Positions 23,401 through 33,221 of a DNA stretch of 64,000 nt are shown piece after piece. The notes under the pieces were generated by a model. It worked only from the letters and a program-made list of their open reading frames with translations, was not told the DNA's origin and did no database searches. The translations under genes were made by a program, and so were the position numbers. The DNA is from a virus: the IMG/VR virus record IMGVR_UViG_3300045125_000089, positions 32,699 through 96,698 of that record; one strand, written 5' to 3'. The stretch's first letter is position 1. Each line of letters begins with the position of its first letter.

Positions 23401-25236
23401 TGCTACCAGATGTACCGCTGGTTCCACTGGAACCGTTGGAACCTGATGAACCGCCTATACCACTTACTCCAGAAGAACCAGAAGAACCACTGCTGCCACT
23501 TGTGCCAGATGAACCGGATGCACCGCTAGTACCAGATGTTCCACTGCTGCCAGATGTACCGCTGGTTCCACTGGAACCGTTGGAACCTGATGAACCGCCT
23601 ATACCACTTACTCCAGAAGAACCAGAAGAACCACTGCTGCCACTTGTGCCAGATGAACCGGATGCACCGCTAGTACCAGATGTTCCACTGCTACCAGATG
23701 TACCGCTGGTTCCACTGGAACCGTTGGAACCTGATGAACCGCCTATACCACTTACTCCAGAAGAACCAGAAGAACCACTGCTGCCACTTGTGCCAGATGA
23801 ACCGGATGCACCGCTAGTACCAGATGTTCCACTGCTACCAGATGTACCGCTGGTTCCACTGGAACCGTTGGAACCTGATGAACCGCCTATACCACTTACT
23901 CCAGAAGAACCAGAAGAACCACTGCTGCCACTTGTGCCAGATGAACCGGATGCACCGCTAGTACCAGATGTTCCACTGCTACCAGATGTACCGCTGGTTC
24001 CACTGGAACCGTTGGAACCTGATGAACCGCCTATACCACTTACTCCAGAAGAACCAGAAGAACCACTGCTGCCACTTGTGCCAGATGAACCGGATGCACC
24101 GCTAGTACCAGATGTTCCACTGCTGCCAGATGTACCGCTGGTTCCACTGGAACCGTTGGAACCTGATGAACCGCCTATACCACTTACTCCAGAAGAACCA
24201 GAAGAACCACTGCTGCCACTTGTGCCAGATGAACCGCTTTCTCCAGACGTGCCGCTGCTGCCGGACGTGCCACTGGTTCCGCTTGAACCGTTGGAACCTG
24301 ATGAACCGCCTATACCACTTACTCCAGAAGAACCAGAAGAACCACTGCTGCCACTTGTGCCAGATGAACCGCTTTCTCCAGACGTGCCGCTGCTGCCGGA
24401 CGTGCCACTGGTTCCGCTTGAACCGTTGGTTCCACTAGAACCTGCTATTCCGCTTTCGCCAGAAGAACCAGAAGAACCACTGCTGCCACTTGTGCCAGAT
24501 GAACCGCTTTCTCCAGACGTGCCGCTGCTGCCGGACGTGCCACTGGTTCCGCTTGAACCGTTGGAACCTGATGAACCGCCTATACCACTTACTCCAGAAG
24601 AACCAGAAGAACCACTGCTGCCACTTGTGCCAGATGAACCGCTTTCTCCAGACGTGCCGCTGCTGCCGGACGTGCCACTGGTTCCGCTTGAACCGTTGGT
24701 TCCACTAGAACCTGCTATTCCGCTTTCGCCAGAAGAACCAGAAGAACCACTGCTGCCACTGTGCCAGATGAACCGCTTTCTCCAGACGTGCCGCTGCTGC
24801 CGGACGTGCCACTGGTTCCGCTTGAACCGTTGGTTCCACTAGAACCTGCTATTCCGCTTTCGCCAGAAGAACCAGAAGAACCACTGCTGCCACTTGTGCC
24901 AGATGAACCGCTTTCTCCAGACGTGCCGCTGCTGCCGGACGTGCCACTGGTTCCGCTTGAACCAGACGAACCACTCGAACCAGATGCACCAGACGAACCA
25001 CTCGCACCTTCCGCAAATAAAGCATACGAAGCAGTCAATGCCTGCAAAGAATATGAAGCTGTATATGCCCAGCTTGCGGTTGCGGCAAATGCTCCGCTTG
25101 GCAAACTTGAAGTTATTGCACCATATAAATCAGTTGTTGTCCACCAGCCAGAGCTGCTGTTGTATATAGGCACATAGTTATTTAACTTATCAGTTAATTT
25201 TACTTCTATGGATTCTCTGCCTATTAGTCTGGCCAT
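17448..25236 (-). CDS. Giant collagen-like tail fibre protein (about 2,600 aa), four frame breaks
   Basis: N-terminus at 25236: MARLIGRESIEVKLTDKLNN and WWTTTDLYGAITSSLPSG, probably the virion attachment part, followed by 'ATASWAYTASYSLQALTASY'. Next is a [10 protein letters not shown] low-complexity shaft of about 2,300 residues (about 18.0-25.0 kb), with ISGIGGSGG and ISGATGSSG punctuation. The C-terminal head (17448-17789) has FLIDHPTLENRKLQYGVLEG, EHGVFVRGISNSSLIALPDY and ENTITVQLTPIGSYQNLFV, a conserved terminal domain of aquatic phage fibres. Single-base breaks lie near 24760 (missing base), 23290 (missing base), 20838 (extra base) and about 17910. Corrected, the frame is continuous. 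It probably forms a long flexible trimeric shaft carrying a receptor-binding tip. Long plus-strand frames across the repeat are a by-product of its periodicity. Confidence 0.8.
18116..22730 (-). repeat. Higher-order Gly-Ser/Thr shaft repeat
   Basis: Nineteen copies of a marker block encoding SGIGGSGG (CCTCCGATTCCGCTTA on the plus strand) start at 18231, 18546, 18861, 19023, 19185, 19653, 19815, 20058, 20373, 20535, 21004, 21166, 21409, 21724, 21886, 22048, 22210, 22444 and 22687. Spacings are 162, 234, 243, 315 or 468 bases, all multiples of 9, except one of 469 that carries an inserted base. The repeat is built from 9-base (three-codon) units assembled into larger cassettes. Confidence 0.9.
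19212..21955 (-). repeat. 1,350-bp in-frame tandem duplication within the fibre shaft
   Basis: About 19212-20604 is repeated as about 20562-21955, offset 1,350 bases plus the single inserted base near 20838. I saw no other difference in the segments I compared. Left edge: TTATGCCAGAAGAACC (copy 1) against TTATACCAGAAGAGCC (before copy 2). Right edge: AGAAGAACC against AGATGAACC. The unit is exactly 450 codons, so the frame is preserved. Near-perfect identity implies a very recent event or an assembly collapse/expansion. Confidence 0.85.
22860..25010 (-). repeat. 135/144-bp tandem repeat array in the fibre shaft
   Basis: The marker CCTATACCACTTACTCC starts at 22897, 23032, 23167, 23310, 23454, 23598, 23742, 23886, 24030, 24174, 24309 and 24579, giving periods of 135 then 144 bases (45 or 48 codons). 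A variant, CCTGCTATTCCGC, sits at 24441, 24711 and 24845. The 144-base form adds GAACCGTTG (three codons). Two irregular intervals (143 and 134) coincide with the frame breaks near 23290 and 24760. Confidence 0.9.
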
Positions 25237-25255
25237 TGTATATAAAAGTTATTTT

Positions 25256-25612
25256 TTAGTTATTTGCGTTTTCTAATACAGATAATACAACTTGTAATGA
25301 ACCAGATTCTGCTGAAGTAACCACAAAACCATCATATCTTTCTAATACAATTTTTCCAGAAATAGGATTTAATGACTCATTTGGCGGCACAAGTGCTTCT
25401 CGTACAAGTGTTATAGCATCATTATTGCTAATAGAACCACTTTTTAATATTTTTACACTAGTAGCCTGCATGCTACTTGTAACGTTTGTAATTTGAGCAG
25501 AAAGCACAATAGAAGCAACATCAAGGTTTTCTCTATATATTATAGTACTTCCGCTGTCTAATGTAGTAGCAATAAGGCGGAACTTGTTTAGTGGTAATGT
25601 AGTTGTAGCCAT
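25256..25612 (-). CDS. Conserved small virion-region protein (118 aa)
   Basis: An intact frame, MATTTLPLNKFRLIATTLDS to VVLSVLENANN. It is predicted beta-rich, with TIIYRENLDVASIVLSAQI, GKIVLERYDGFVVTSAESG and a short central helix around DAITLVREALVPP. It resembles the small proteins that accompany fibres in T4-like aquatic phages, but no biochemical function is known to me. It lies between the 644-aa beta-helix protein and the giant fibre, all in one direction. An A/T-rich leader sits at 25615-25630. Confidence 0.7.
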   Translation of the reverse strand: MATTTLPLNKFRLIATTLDSGSTIIYRENLDVASIVLSAQITNVTSSMQATSVKILKSGSISNNDAITLVREALVPPNESLNPISGKIVLERYDGFVVTSAESGSLQVVLSVLENANN

Positions 25613-25632
25613 GGTTTATATAAATATATAGA

Positions 25633-27567
25633 CTATACCGATTCTAGTGCCAAATTTAACGGCACAACACGGGCAGCTATAGCTTTATTAAACGTTCTAC
25701 CTTCAATAGTTCCTGTTGCTTGTTTTATTACAAAATCTGCACCTGCAAAAAAATCACCAGTTTCATCGCCAGATGTATGATATACTCTACCACCAGCCTC
25801 TTCATATATACGTATATCAAAGTTTGTTTCGCCTATTCCGCCTTGATTAACAGGCAATCCAAGAAAATTGACCCCAGAGCCCGCATATGATAAATCGTGC
25901 GATGTAGATGTGATTAATGAGCCAAACTCTTGAAGATATTTTGGTTCAACATCTATTGCTACACTTCTTATAACATCTACTGCCAAATCAAGCATCTGAC
26001 CTATCTTATTTTTAGCATCAGTAGTCATTGAACCAAAAAGTGTATCTGGGTCATTTATAATATAATCTTTGATATATTTGTATGACGACGTATAATCTTG
26101 TGCCATATGTTTACTATCATTTACTCTAAATGCAGCTATGGCACCTTTTCTAAAATCAACAGATGCTGTAGGCAATGTATATCTTTTGTCATTTGATACA
26201 TCTTGTCCTTTAAACTGACCTTGTAAAAATGTACTTGTTCTGGCGGCTTTTGGTACAAGCAAGTCGGCGGCAAGTGCTTGAATAAGTAATCCACTATCTT
26301 TGATTGTGGATAAGTATGCAGAAGATGTTGATATAAGATATGATGAACTATACCAACCATATGTTTGCAATTCTGTCATCATATAGTTTTGTATAGATGC
26401 ACTGTTTGCCAAAAGCAAAGAAGATGCAGTAGAGTCTATAGAAGAACTAATGTTTGTAATATCAGGCACAATAAGTATTCTTGATCCAGAAGCACGCAAA
26501 CCATAATCACCAAATGTTGTATTTGAGTTAAGCAGTGAAGCGTGTCCACCGTCCATTGCAAATATGCCTACTCTGCTAAAGTTGGTAAAGAATGAAACTT
26601 GTTGTGCATATCCTCTACCACGCACACACAATCCAATACCATTGAATGCAACTTGTGTATATGCGTCTACAATCATGGAACGCAATGGACTATATCCATC
26701 AAGTACACTATCATCTACAATCATACCGCCTGGTCCATTTCCAACAAGATAATTTGGTGGACTTGAGTTTGGACTTAATGGCACATAAAACTTGCTGAAC
26801 GGTGTATTGATGCAAGAACAATTTTGTATGTATGGCGAAGTTGTAATAAATGCACCGGGTTGAAATGCAAAGAAAAATCCTTTGCGTGGATTTTCTAAAT
26901 CATCAATTTCTGCACCTTCAAGACGAAGATTATATGCATAACATCCGTTATTTACTAAAAATATGTTTTCGCCTTTGGTTCCTGATGTAGGACGAATAAC
27001 TGTAGTTCTTAAATCATTTCCAACAATAGAAGTCCAAGCAGGTAGAATAATTGGAGCTTCTTCTATATAATACCCACTATGTACACGTATTGTACTTCTC
27101 CACGGACTTGAACCTGTGCTATAAAGAGAAACTGAAGCAGATACTGCCAAAGATGCTTGTTTTATTGTTCTAAATGGAGTGTTTGGTGTTCTACCGTCAT
27201 TAGTATCACTGCCATTTTCTGCAACATAAAATGTTTTGTCTATTTCACCGACTCGCAATAATCCACTACCATCACCAGTAAAAGAACCGCTAAATGAGCC
27301 AGTTCTATAACTGGTTGAATTTATTATTGTCTTCCAATTGTTTGGATTATTCCAATCTGCACTGCTGCTAGTAGAACCATAATATGCATAATATTCTTGT
27401 GAGCCTGTAGCAAATACAATTGCACCAACATCTCTTTTATTTGTTGGAACAGAACCAGTATCAGATAGTTGTCCAATTGGAAATGCTACACCACGCAAAC
27501 TGGTTTGTGCCATCAACGGATTGTTTGGATTATTGTGCTGTAGAATGTCTGGAAAATTTAGTGGCAT
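25633..27567 (-). CDS. Beta-helix virion structural protein (644 aa)
   Basis: The longest clean ordinary frame in the window. The N-terminus is MPLNFPDILQHNNPNNPLMA with YYAYYGSTSSSADW. A right-handed beta-helix/pectate-lyase-like region starts at FYVAENGSDTNDGRTP (about residue 114) and continues through IRVHSGYYIEEAPI, YAYNLRLEGAEID, IQNCSCINTPFSKFYV and SVLDGYSPLRSMIVDAYT. A helical C-terminal part ends GDFFAGADFVIKQATGTIEG then RTFNKAIAARVVPL. Proteins with this N-terminal repeat and this 'GDFxAGxDFxIxQATGTIEG' ending are virion structural proteins of T4-like cyanophages and relatives. It is probably a tail-fibre or baseplate-associated protein. Confidence 0.8.
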   Translation of the reverse strand: MPLNFPDILQHNNPNNPLMAQTSLRGVAFPIGQLSDTGSVPTNKRDVGAIVFATGSQEYYAYYGSTSSSADWNNPNNWKTIINSTSYRTGSFSGSFTGDGSGLLRVGEIDKTFYVAENGSDTNDGRTPNTPFRTIKQASLAVSASVSLYSTGSSPWRSTIRVHSGYYIEEAPIILPAWTSIVGNDLRTTVIRPTSGTKGENIFLVNNGCYAYNLRLEGAEIDDLENPRKGFFFAFQPGAFITTSPYIQNCSCINTPFSKFYVPLSPNSSPPNYLVGNGPGGMIVDDSVLDGYSPLRSMIVDAYTQVAFNGIGLCVRGRGYAQQVSFFTNFSRVGIFAMDGGHASLLNSNTTFGDYGLRASGSRILIVPDITNISSSIDSTASSLLLANSASIQNYMMTELQTYGWYSSSYLISTSSAYLSTIKDSGLLIQALAADLLVPKAARTSTFLQGQFKGQDVSNDKRYTLPTASVDFRKGAIAAFRVNDSKHMAQDYTSSYKYIKDYIINDPDTLFGSMTTDAKNKIGQMLDLAVDVIRSVAIDVEPKYLQEFGSLITSTSHDLSYAGSGVNFLGLPVNQGGIGETNFDIRIYEEAGGRVYHTSGDETGDFFAGADFVIKQATGTIEGRTFNKAIAARVVPLNLALESV

Positions 27568-27571
27568 AAAC

Positions 27572-29268
27572 TTATGATATTGCTAATGTTGTTCCGCTTG
27601 AAAAAGCTTTATCTGAATTTGATTTATAAACACGAACAGACACAGATGCTCCGTATGAATTGTTTATGGTATAATCTCCAAGTTTTGTGAATGCAGTCAA
27701 TACAGGCAATGCTCCATTTTGTATGATTGTACTTAAATCACCATATGACGCAGGATATAGTATGTATGTATAATTTCCAAGTACGTCGTTTGCCGCACTA
27801 CAAGTTGCAGTCCATACTCTATTATCATCAAGCAATGAATCAACAACATCAGAATTTATTACAGATTGTGCTGTGGCGTTTGATGTTATATCTGTAGAAC
27901 TTGCTGCCAAATAATTTCTGAACCTAAATGAGACAGAAGTAGATGTTCCGGTAATAAACGTTCCTATATCTGAACGTTTTCCATTTACTGCAAACGTTAC
28001 TGTTCCACCAGAAGTTGCTCTGTTGATAGTATATGTGCTGCCAACAGAAAGAGTATTTGTTCCGGCAGGTAAACCGGCATCTCCAAAATAATAATTCAAT
28101 GTACCAACATCAGCTCCAGTTGAAGACCAGCTTGAACTTATTGGTCCAATTCCACCTAGGACTATCAACACCTACGCTAAATGATGCGGTATTTACTTGG
28201 AATGAATTATTAACATCTCTTGTTGCCGCTAGAAATTGTGGAACCAAACAAGCGCATGCTCAATGAAGACAATGTAGGCGGAGTGTATGCAATAAGCATT
28301 GTTCGTAAAATATCTTCAATTGTAGAACCAGAATCTATTGTTATTCCAGAAATAATTCCACCAACATTTTGATTTGGTGTAATTGATTGTTGTAATATTG
28401 TGGCAGAAGATGTGGATATAGACCCAGTTATATGGTCTAAGTACAGTAAGAGACCCAGTTATTACAGCACTGCCACTTACTGATATAGTAAGACCATTAT
28501 CGTATACAATACTTTGTACTAAAGATGTACCACCAGCCGATGCTTTTACTAAATAATTTTCACTTGCACCAATTGTCGGACTAGTGCCACTTGTACCACT
28601 TACACCGCTAGTTCCGCTGCTTCCGCTAGTTCCGCTACTTCCGCTGGTTCCACTCGTACCACTAGTGCCACTGGTACCCGAACTACCTCTTGCTCCACTG
28701 CTTCCGCTTGAACCACTATTTCCACTTGTTCCGCTACTGCCACTGGTTCCTCCAGTCCCACTCGTTCCAGAAGTACCACTAGTACCAGAACTTCCTTGCG
28801 TTCCACTGGTTCCACTACTTCCTGCCTGCCCACTTTGACCCGCTGGTTCCACTTGTTCCACTCGTACCACTAGTTCCAGAACTTCCTCGTGTTCCACTCG
28901 TACCACTAGTCCCAGATTGTCCGCTTGTACCACTCTGTCCACTTGTTCCACTGGTGCCACTCAGTACCGGAACTTCCACGAGTGCCACTGGTTCCACTTG
29001 TTCCCACTAGTTCCGGAACTACCATTGCTACCGGATGAACCATTGAACCCACTGCCTCCACCGCCAGAACCGTTTAATGCATACGACGCGGTTAATGCAT
29101 ATGATGCACTTATAACCGAAACACTGGGTGGCAAGATAGTAGACCCCGTAACTGTACCGTCGGAGCAGTTTGTAATATAAGATTGCTACCACTTACATAT
29201 ACTTCTTCAAAGTCAGACCCCGCAGCGTTGCGTTGCGTAAAATAAATAGCTTTTGGGTCAAGACTCAT
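27572..29268 (-). CDS. Collagen-like fibre protein, frame-broken
   Basis: The start at 29268 reads MSLDPKAIYFTQRNAAGSDF, then [22 protein letters not shown] shaft follows (about 28570-29060), in which several indels fragment the frame. After the shaft come GASENYLVKASAGGTSLVQS and ISVSGSAVITGSLTV. The C-terminal clean frame (27572-28171) has LPAGTNTLSVGSTYTINRAT, TVTFAVNGKRSDIGTFITGT and ASVSVRVYKSNSDKAFSSG. The layout is like the giant fibre: attachment part, shaft, terminal beta domain. It lies four bases upstream of the 644-aa gene, so the two are cotranscribed. Confidence 0.7.
28570..29060 (-). repeat. Collagen-like GTSGSSG repeat
   Basis: A run of GTS/GSS triplet codons encodes the shaft of the 27572-29268 fibre. 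It is less regular at DNA level than the giant fibre and has several single-base slips. Confidence 0.8.
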
Positions 29269-29322
29269 ACATTTTTATATAAATATCAAAATATTGCCAT
29301 TTTGTATGGAGTCTTATATATG

Positions 29323-30002
29323 TTAAGTCTTGACCGTTTCCAATGTATTAGCATCAACTTTTATATAAAAAAAGATCTTATCATATGTTTGGTCACCGGC
29401 AACTAGTAGCACCTTGTATCTGTTGGGGCATATTCCCAGTCCTGCTCTTGGTAGGTCCACAAAAGGTAAATTAGAAGTTAAATTCAGGTCATCTGGTGGC
29501 AATGGTCCATCTACAAACGTCCATGTTGTTACTGGCGTTCTATACCATTTTCCACCAATTTTAGCATAAAAATAGTTTGTATCATAGCTACGATTACCAT
29601 CCACACTCTTACTGTATCGTATGATGAAACTGGTGGAGGAAATAGCCAATTAAGTTTTCTATAAACGTTGCAATAGCAAACGCATCTTTATATGCATATA
29701 TTTGCCAACCAGTCTTTGGCATCAATTGTTCTAAATCATTATAAAATCCATCTGTTGTTTTTAGCCATATTTCGTGCGGTCTTTTTATATTCTATCAAGT
29801 TTTGTAAGCGGAGGAGGTGGTATGATTACTGTACGATATTCTAGCTTTTCCCAAAAACCACTTTCCAAATTTCCTTCGTGATTTACATAAAATTCTTTGC
29901 CTCTGCGATAAAAAAATGCACCTTTTTTGGCAGCTATAATGCCTTCTGGGTTTGTGTCCGTATAAACAAACTTTTATTAAAGTCGTCTAATCTGGCGGGC
30001 AT
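29323..30002 (-). CDS. Conserved phage structural protein (about 225 aa), frame-broken
   Basis: The start at 30002 gives MPARLDDFNK. After a shift come VYTDTNPEGIIAAKKGAFFY, RRGKEFYVNHEGNLESGFW and LEYRTVIIPPPPLTKL. A further frame gives KTTDGFYNDLEQLMPKTGW-type sequence, and the clean C-terminal frame has DTNYFYAKIGGKWYRTPVTT, PNRYKVLLVAGDQTYDKIFF and IKVDANTLETVKT. Aromatic-rich short repeats ('GxFFYRRGxxFYxN', 'YFYAKIGGKWYRTP') suggest a beta-structured virion protein. Exact function is unknown; its place between tailspike and fibre supports a tail role. Confidence 0.6.
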
Positions 30003-30011
30003 ATGAAACTA

Positions 30012-32010
30012 TCAATATCCAACACTGCCCGTTAAATTATCGGTTCCCAAATTGGATAATGAAATTGTTAATGCATCGCTGGCAACATTTCCATATACTT
30101 TGTTATATATAGAGCTTGATTCCAACTAACACTTGAGTGCTACCTCCGCGGAATATATTTCCAGTGATGATATTAGCGGAGCCACTATATCCTCCAATAT
30201 AAATAGAAGGAGCACTACCGGCATTAAATATTGTATTTCCAATAAATGTACCTTCGTGTGCATTTGCGCCACGAATAACAGAGCCAGTATTATCGCTAAT
30301 CAAAAAGTTGTTACTGATATAATGACCTTGAACGTTTTCTAACCACAGCGCACTACCAGAATTTCGTGAATCAATGTGACTATTATTAAAGAGTCAGTAA
30401 TACGATTCTTCCTGCAATTGGACGATTTGCCCAATCGTATGAATTGAATGGCGCAGCAAGAATGATTTATTTCCTTTGGCATATACACCATATACAACCG
30501 GAACCATATATATTTGATTTAACAACAATCCTTCAGTGTTTTGTCCGGTGGAGGTATAGTCAACAGAGTTTATAGATATACCTGTTTTCCAGAAATTAAA
30601 CTGCGATTGATTGATGGTTCCGTTTATACACAATCTTCTTAACTCTAGACCTGTTCCTTGATAAAATGAACCAAGCGGTCTACCAACAATCATACAATTT
30701 GTAATTCTGAAATTCCACGCTGATTCTAATATAATTCCGTTTGACCAATAATTTGAATTGTCGGAAAGAATATGAACATCATTTAAATCCACAGAAACAT
30801 TTTCGTGAGCAGATTGACTTGATGTACCATATGTTATGTATATAGAAGAAGATGATGCGCCGGATGTAGTAAGGCCCAATCCTCGTATAGATACTTGATA
30901 AATCTGGTCATCAAGTCCTCCATTGTCCATATTAAATTCTATACCATTTACGTTGGCGGTTTGTTTTATAATTGAAACGTTGGAACCATTTCCTACCAAT
31001 GCAATATCGCATTGTGGATTTGATACAAGAGTCAAAGAGCCGGTAATTACATACGTTCCGTCAGGAAAATATACTGTACCTCTTCCAGATGCTTGTGAGG
31101 CTGAGATTGCAAGCAAAATTGCATTTGTATCATTTGTTGAACCATTTCCAATTGCACCATAATCTTTTACGTTATATGCAAAATTTGTATTTGCGCGCGC
31201 CGCATAAGAACTTGTGGTTGAACTCAAAGCATATGAACTTGTAGTTGAATTTAGTGCATAAGATGCAGTAACGGCGTTGGTAGCACTACCACTCAAAGAG
31301 CCCGTAGCTAAAAATCCATTAGTAGATAATCTTGCTATTAAATTTCCACCAGCAGAAAATCCAAGGTCATTATTTCCTATTTTATATATTCCTGTATCGC
31401 CGTCCCCCAACCAACCAAATGCAACATCTGATGCAGTTCCATTATTTCCATATAACAAAACGTTTTTAGACTGTAATAATTTGAACCAACCTGTTGAAGT
31501 AGATGCTTCAACGGTAGAACCACAATCGAGACGCTGCCAGTTATGCTATGTAAATTTCCAACAACAGAACCAAGTTTTGTATTTTCTGTTTCTACAAACG
31601 ATGCCGTTACTTTTCCAAGCATTAATTCTTCCAAAAGTGACATTATTTGAAATACTAAATGCTTCTCCTCCTCCGTCCGACAGTTGAGCACTGCTAGAAA
31701 TTGTTCCACCTCCACCGCCACCAGCTCAGACCACTACCAAGCATCTGTACCCACATACTACCCGATTTTATCAATAATTTCCATCATTTCCATATGATTC
31801 TGCGCCATCTGCTCCACGAGAATCCGTCGATGAAGTTACTGGCGGATTTATTATCCAGCGTTTTCTAGACAATTCATAGCCAGCCGCAGAACTTGAAATT
31901 TTTATATTAGCGAGACCGCTGCCATATATATCCAAACCTATAATATAACTGGCGGTTGATAGAGAAGTTATATTCTCGAATTGGGACATTTTGGTCGGTA
32001 TGTATGACAT
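30012..32010 (-). CDS. Tailspike-like protein with pectate-lyase-type beta-helix, frame-broken
   Basis: The N-terminus at 32010, MSYIPTKMSQFENITSLSTA, leads into a linker broken by indels (31460-31770). The clean frame 30394-31458 has GDGDTGIYKIGNNDLGFSAG, then ASYALNSTTSSYALSSTTSS, then VKDYGAIGNGSTNDT, the start signature of the pectate-lyase-3 superfamily. VYFPDGTYVITGSLTLVS and many short beta-helix turns follow (VHILSDNSNYWSNGIILES, WNFRITNCMIVG). The helix continues after a shift as GTFIGNTIFNAGSAPSIYIG. Such phage spikes bind or cleave surface polysaccharide; no catalytic triad could be fixed here. Stop at 30012. Confidence 0.75.
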
Positions 32011-32069
32011 AATATTTTATTATATAAATATTAGCCAACCAAACTAAATAATGTACCCTATTTAGGTTT

Positions 32070-32463
32070 TTATATATACGGGTCTTTTTCCAGAATGGTA
32101 TTTGGATCTAATCCAATCTGCTGACACATACTTATAATTGTTTGGTTATTTGACCAAAACCACGAAAAATTATTCCAAAGAAACTTTTGGTCTGTTGGTA
32201 AAGAGTCAATCAATAATATTAAATCGTTGAGTTTGTTTGCTTGTAGAATTCTGGATGTTATTGTGTCTTTTGAAACTCTGTGTGGTTGTATTGGCGGCAA
32301 AGGATTTACTACCCATTGACAATTTTTCCAAACAGGCGGTTGTTCTGTTTGCTCGTTGTAAGGATGGCGGCATTGTGATTTGCCATCCTTTGCGTATAAG
32401 ATTATCAACAATCTCTTGATTGGTTTCTGAACGTAATTGACAATTGTATGTTAGATAATTCAT
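32070..32463 (-). CDS. Small phage protein, possible fibre assembly factor, frame-broken
   Basis: The start at 32463 reads MNYLTYNCQLRSETNQEIVD, then NLIRKGWQITMPPSLQ. One indel near 32340-32360 joins this to VWKNCQWVVNPLPPIQPHRV and ILLIDSLPTDQKFLWNNFSW, ending LDPNTILEKDPYI. The reconstructed length is about 131 residues. The 'W...W.V.P.PP' middle is typical of small proteins encoded beside phage fibres that help fibre folding. That role is inferred from location and style only. The start lies six bases after the stop of the upstream LamG gene. Confidence 0.55.
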
Positions 32464-32468
32464 AAATT

Positions 32469-33220
32469 TTATGAGCAGGCGATTTTAAAGGAGTAGGCCC
32501 ACGAACTTTGAAGACGCTTGCGAGCCGAAGCACTCCTAAAAACGCGACCGAATAGCCGCATATGTCGCTATCACGCCCGTTATTCCCAACGACGCCGCAT
32601 TATTGCGAGCTCCGATGTTAACGCCTAGCGTGTAATTTGAGGAAGCCTGGATTATTGCTATTTGTTGCAGTCATTGATTGCGCCTCGCCATCAATGAAAA
32701 ACTGATGAGTTGCGTGAGTGCCATTAATCTGGTGCGACACAAGTCTCCAGTGCTGCCTAAGCCCCAGTTCAGTAGCTCGATTTAACGTGCTTAGAGCAGT
32801 ACTCATTAAATAAAGATGCGTCGACTAGTTGTTGTGTAAATGTACGAGTCGCCTGCGACATTCGAAAGCACAGTCCTAACTCATAACACCACAGCCAGTT
32901 GTGCAGACGCCGTCTGACACAATCGCACGAAAGCGTGCATGCGCGCTCGCAGATGCCTGGGAAATGACGCCGTGGTTAAACAGTTCCTCCGCCATCAAAC
33001 GATAGGCTGGCATTTCCGTTGATGCTCGCACGGTTTTGTAGGTTGGCTTTTTGGTTGCGGTCGCCTGCGGTGGCGTTACGCCCGTTTGACGTGCGATCCG
33101 TCCACGTATCAACCGCATCATTGTTGCATCGTCAGCAAGTCCGCAGATAAAACTGCCGAATCAAACGCGCAGGCCATTCCAAGCATGGACTGGATTAAGA
33201 TGCCTTTGCCGCGCTCTCAT
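32469..33220 (-). CDS. LamG/ConA-like lectin protein of different composition, frame-broken
   Basis: The start at 33220 follows the stop of the big fibre gene as TAATATG. Pieces in shifted frames read RGKGILIQSMLGMACAFDSA, WTDRTSNGRNAT, RASINGNASLSFDGGGT, THATHQFFIDGEAQSMTATN and LGVNIGARNNAASLGITGVI. 'SINGNxSLSFDG', the LamG-like 'HQFFIDG' and the 'xGxNIGARNNAA' tail mark a ConA/LamG lectin. It is distinctly G+C-richer than the flanking A/T-rich genes and unlike the array lectins in both ends, so it may have a separate origin. Confidence 0.55.
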
Positions 33221-33221
33221 A

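Noticed and set aside
18072-24842. Very long plus-strand open frames (up to 946 codons, [12 protein letters not shown]-type) across the fibre repeat
   Set aside because: They mirror the minus-strand Gly-Ser/Thr triplet repeat; any perfect 9-base periodic sequence stays open in several frames. No start signals, neighbours or conserved termini support them, and the minus-strand frame has proper N- and C-terminal domains.
18116-25010. CRISPR array
   Set aside because: Repeats are contiguous, in frame and coding, with no unique spacers and no cas genes.
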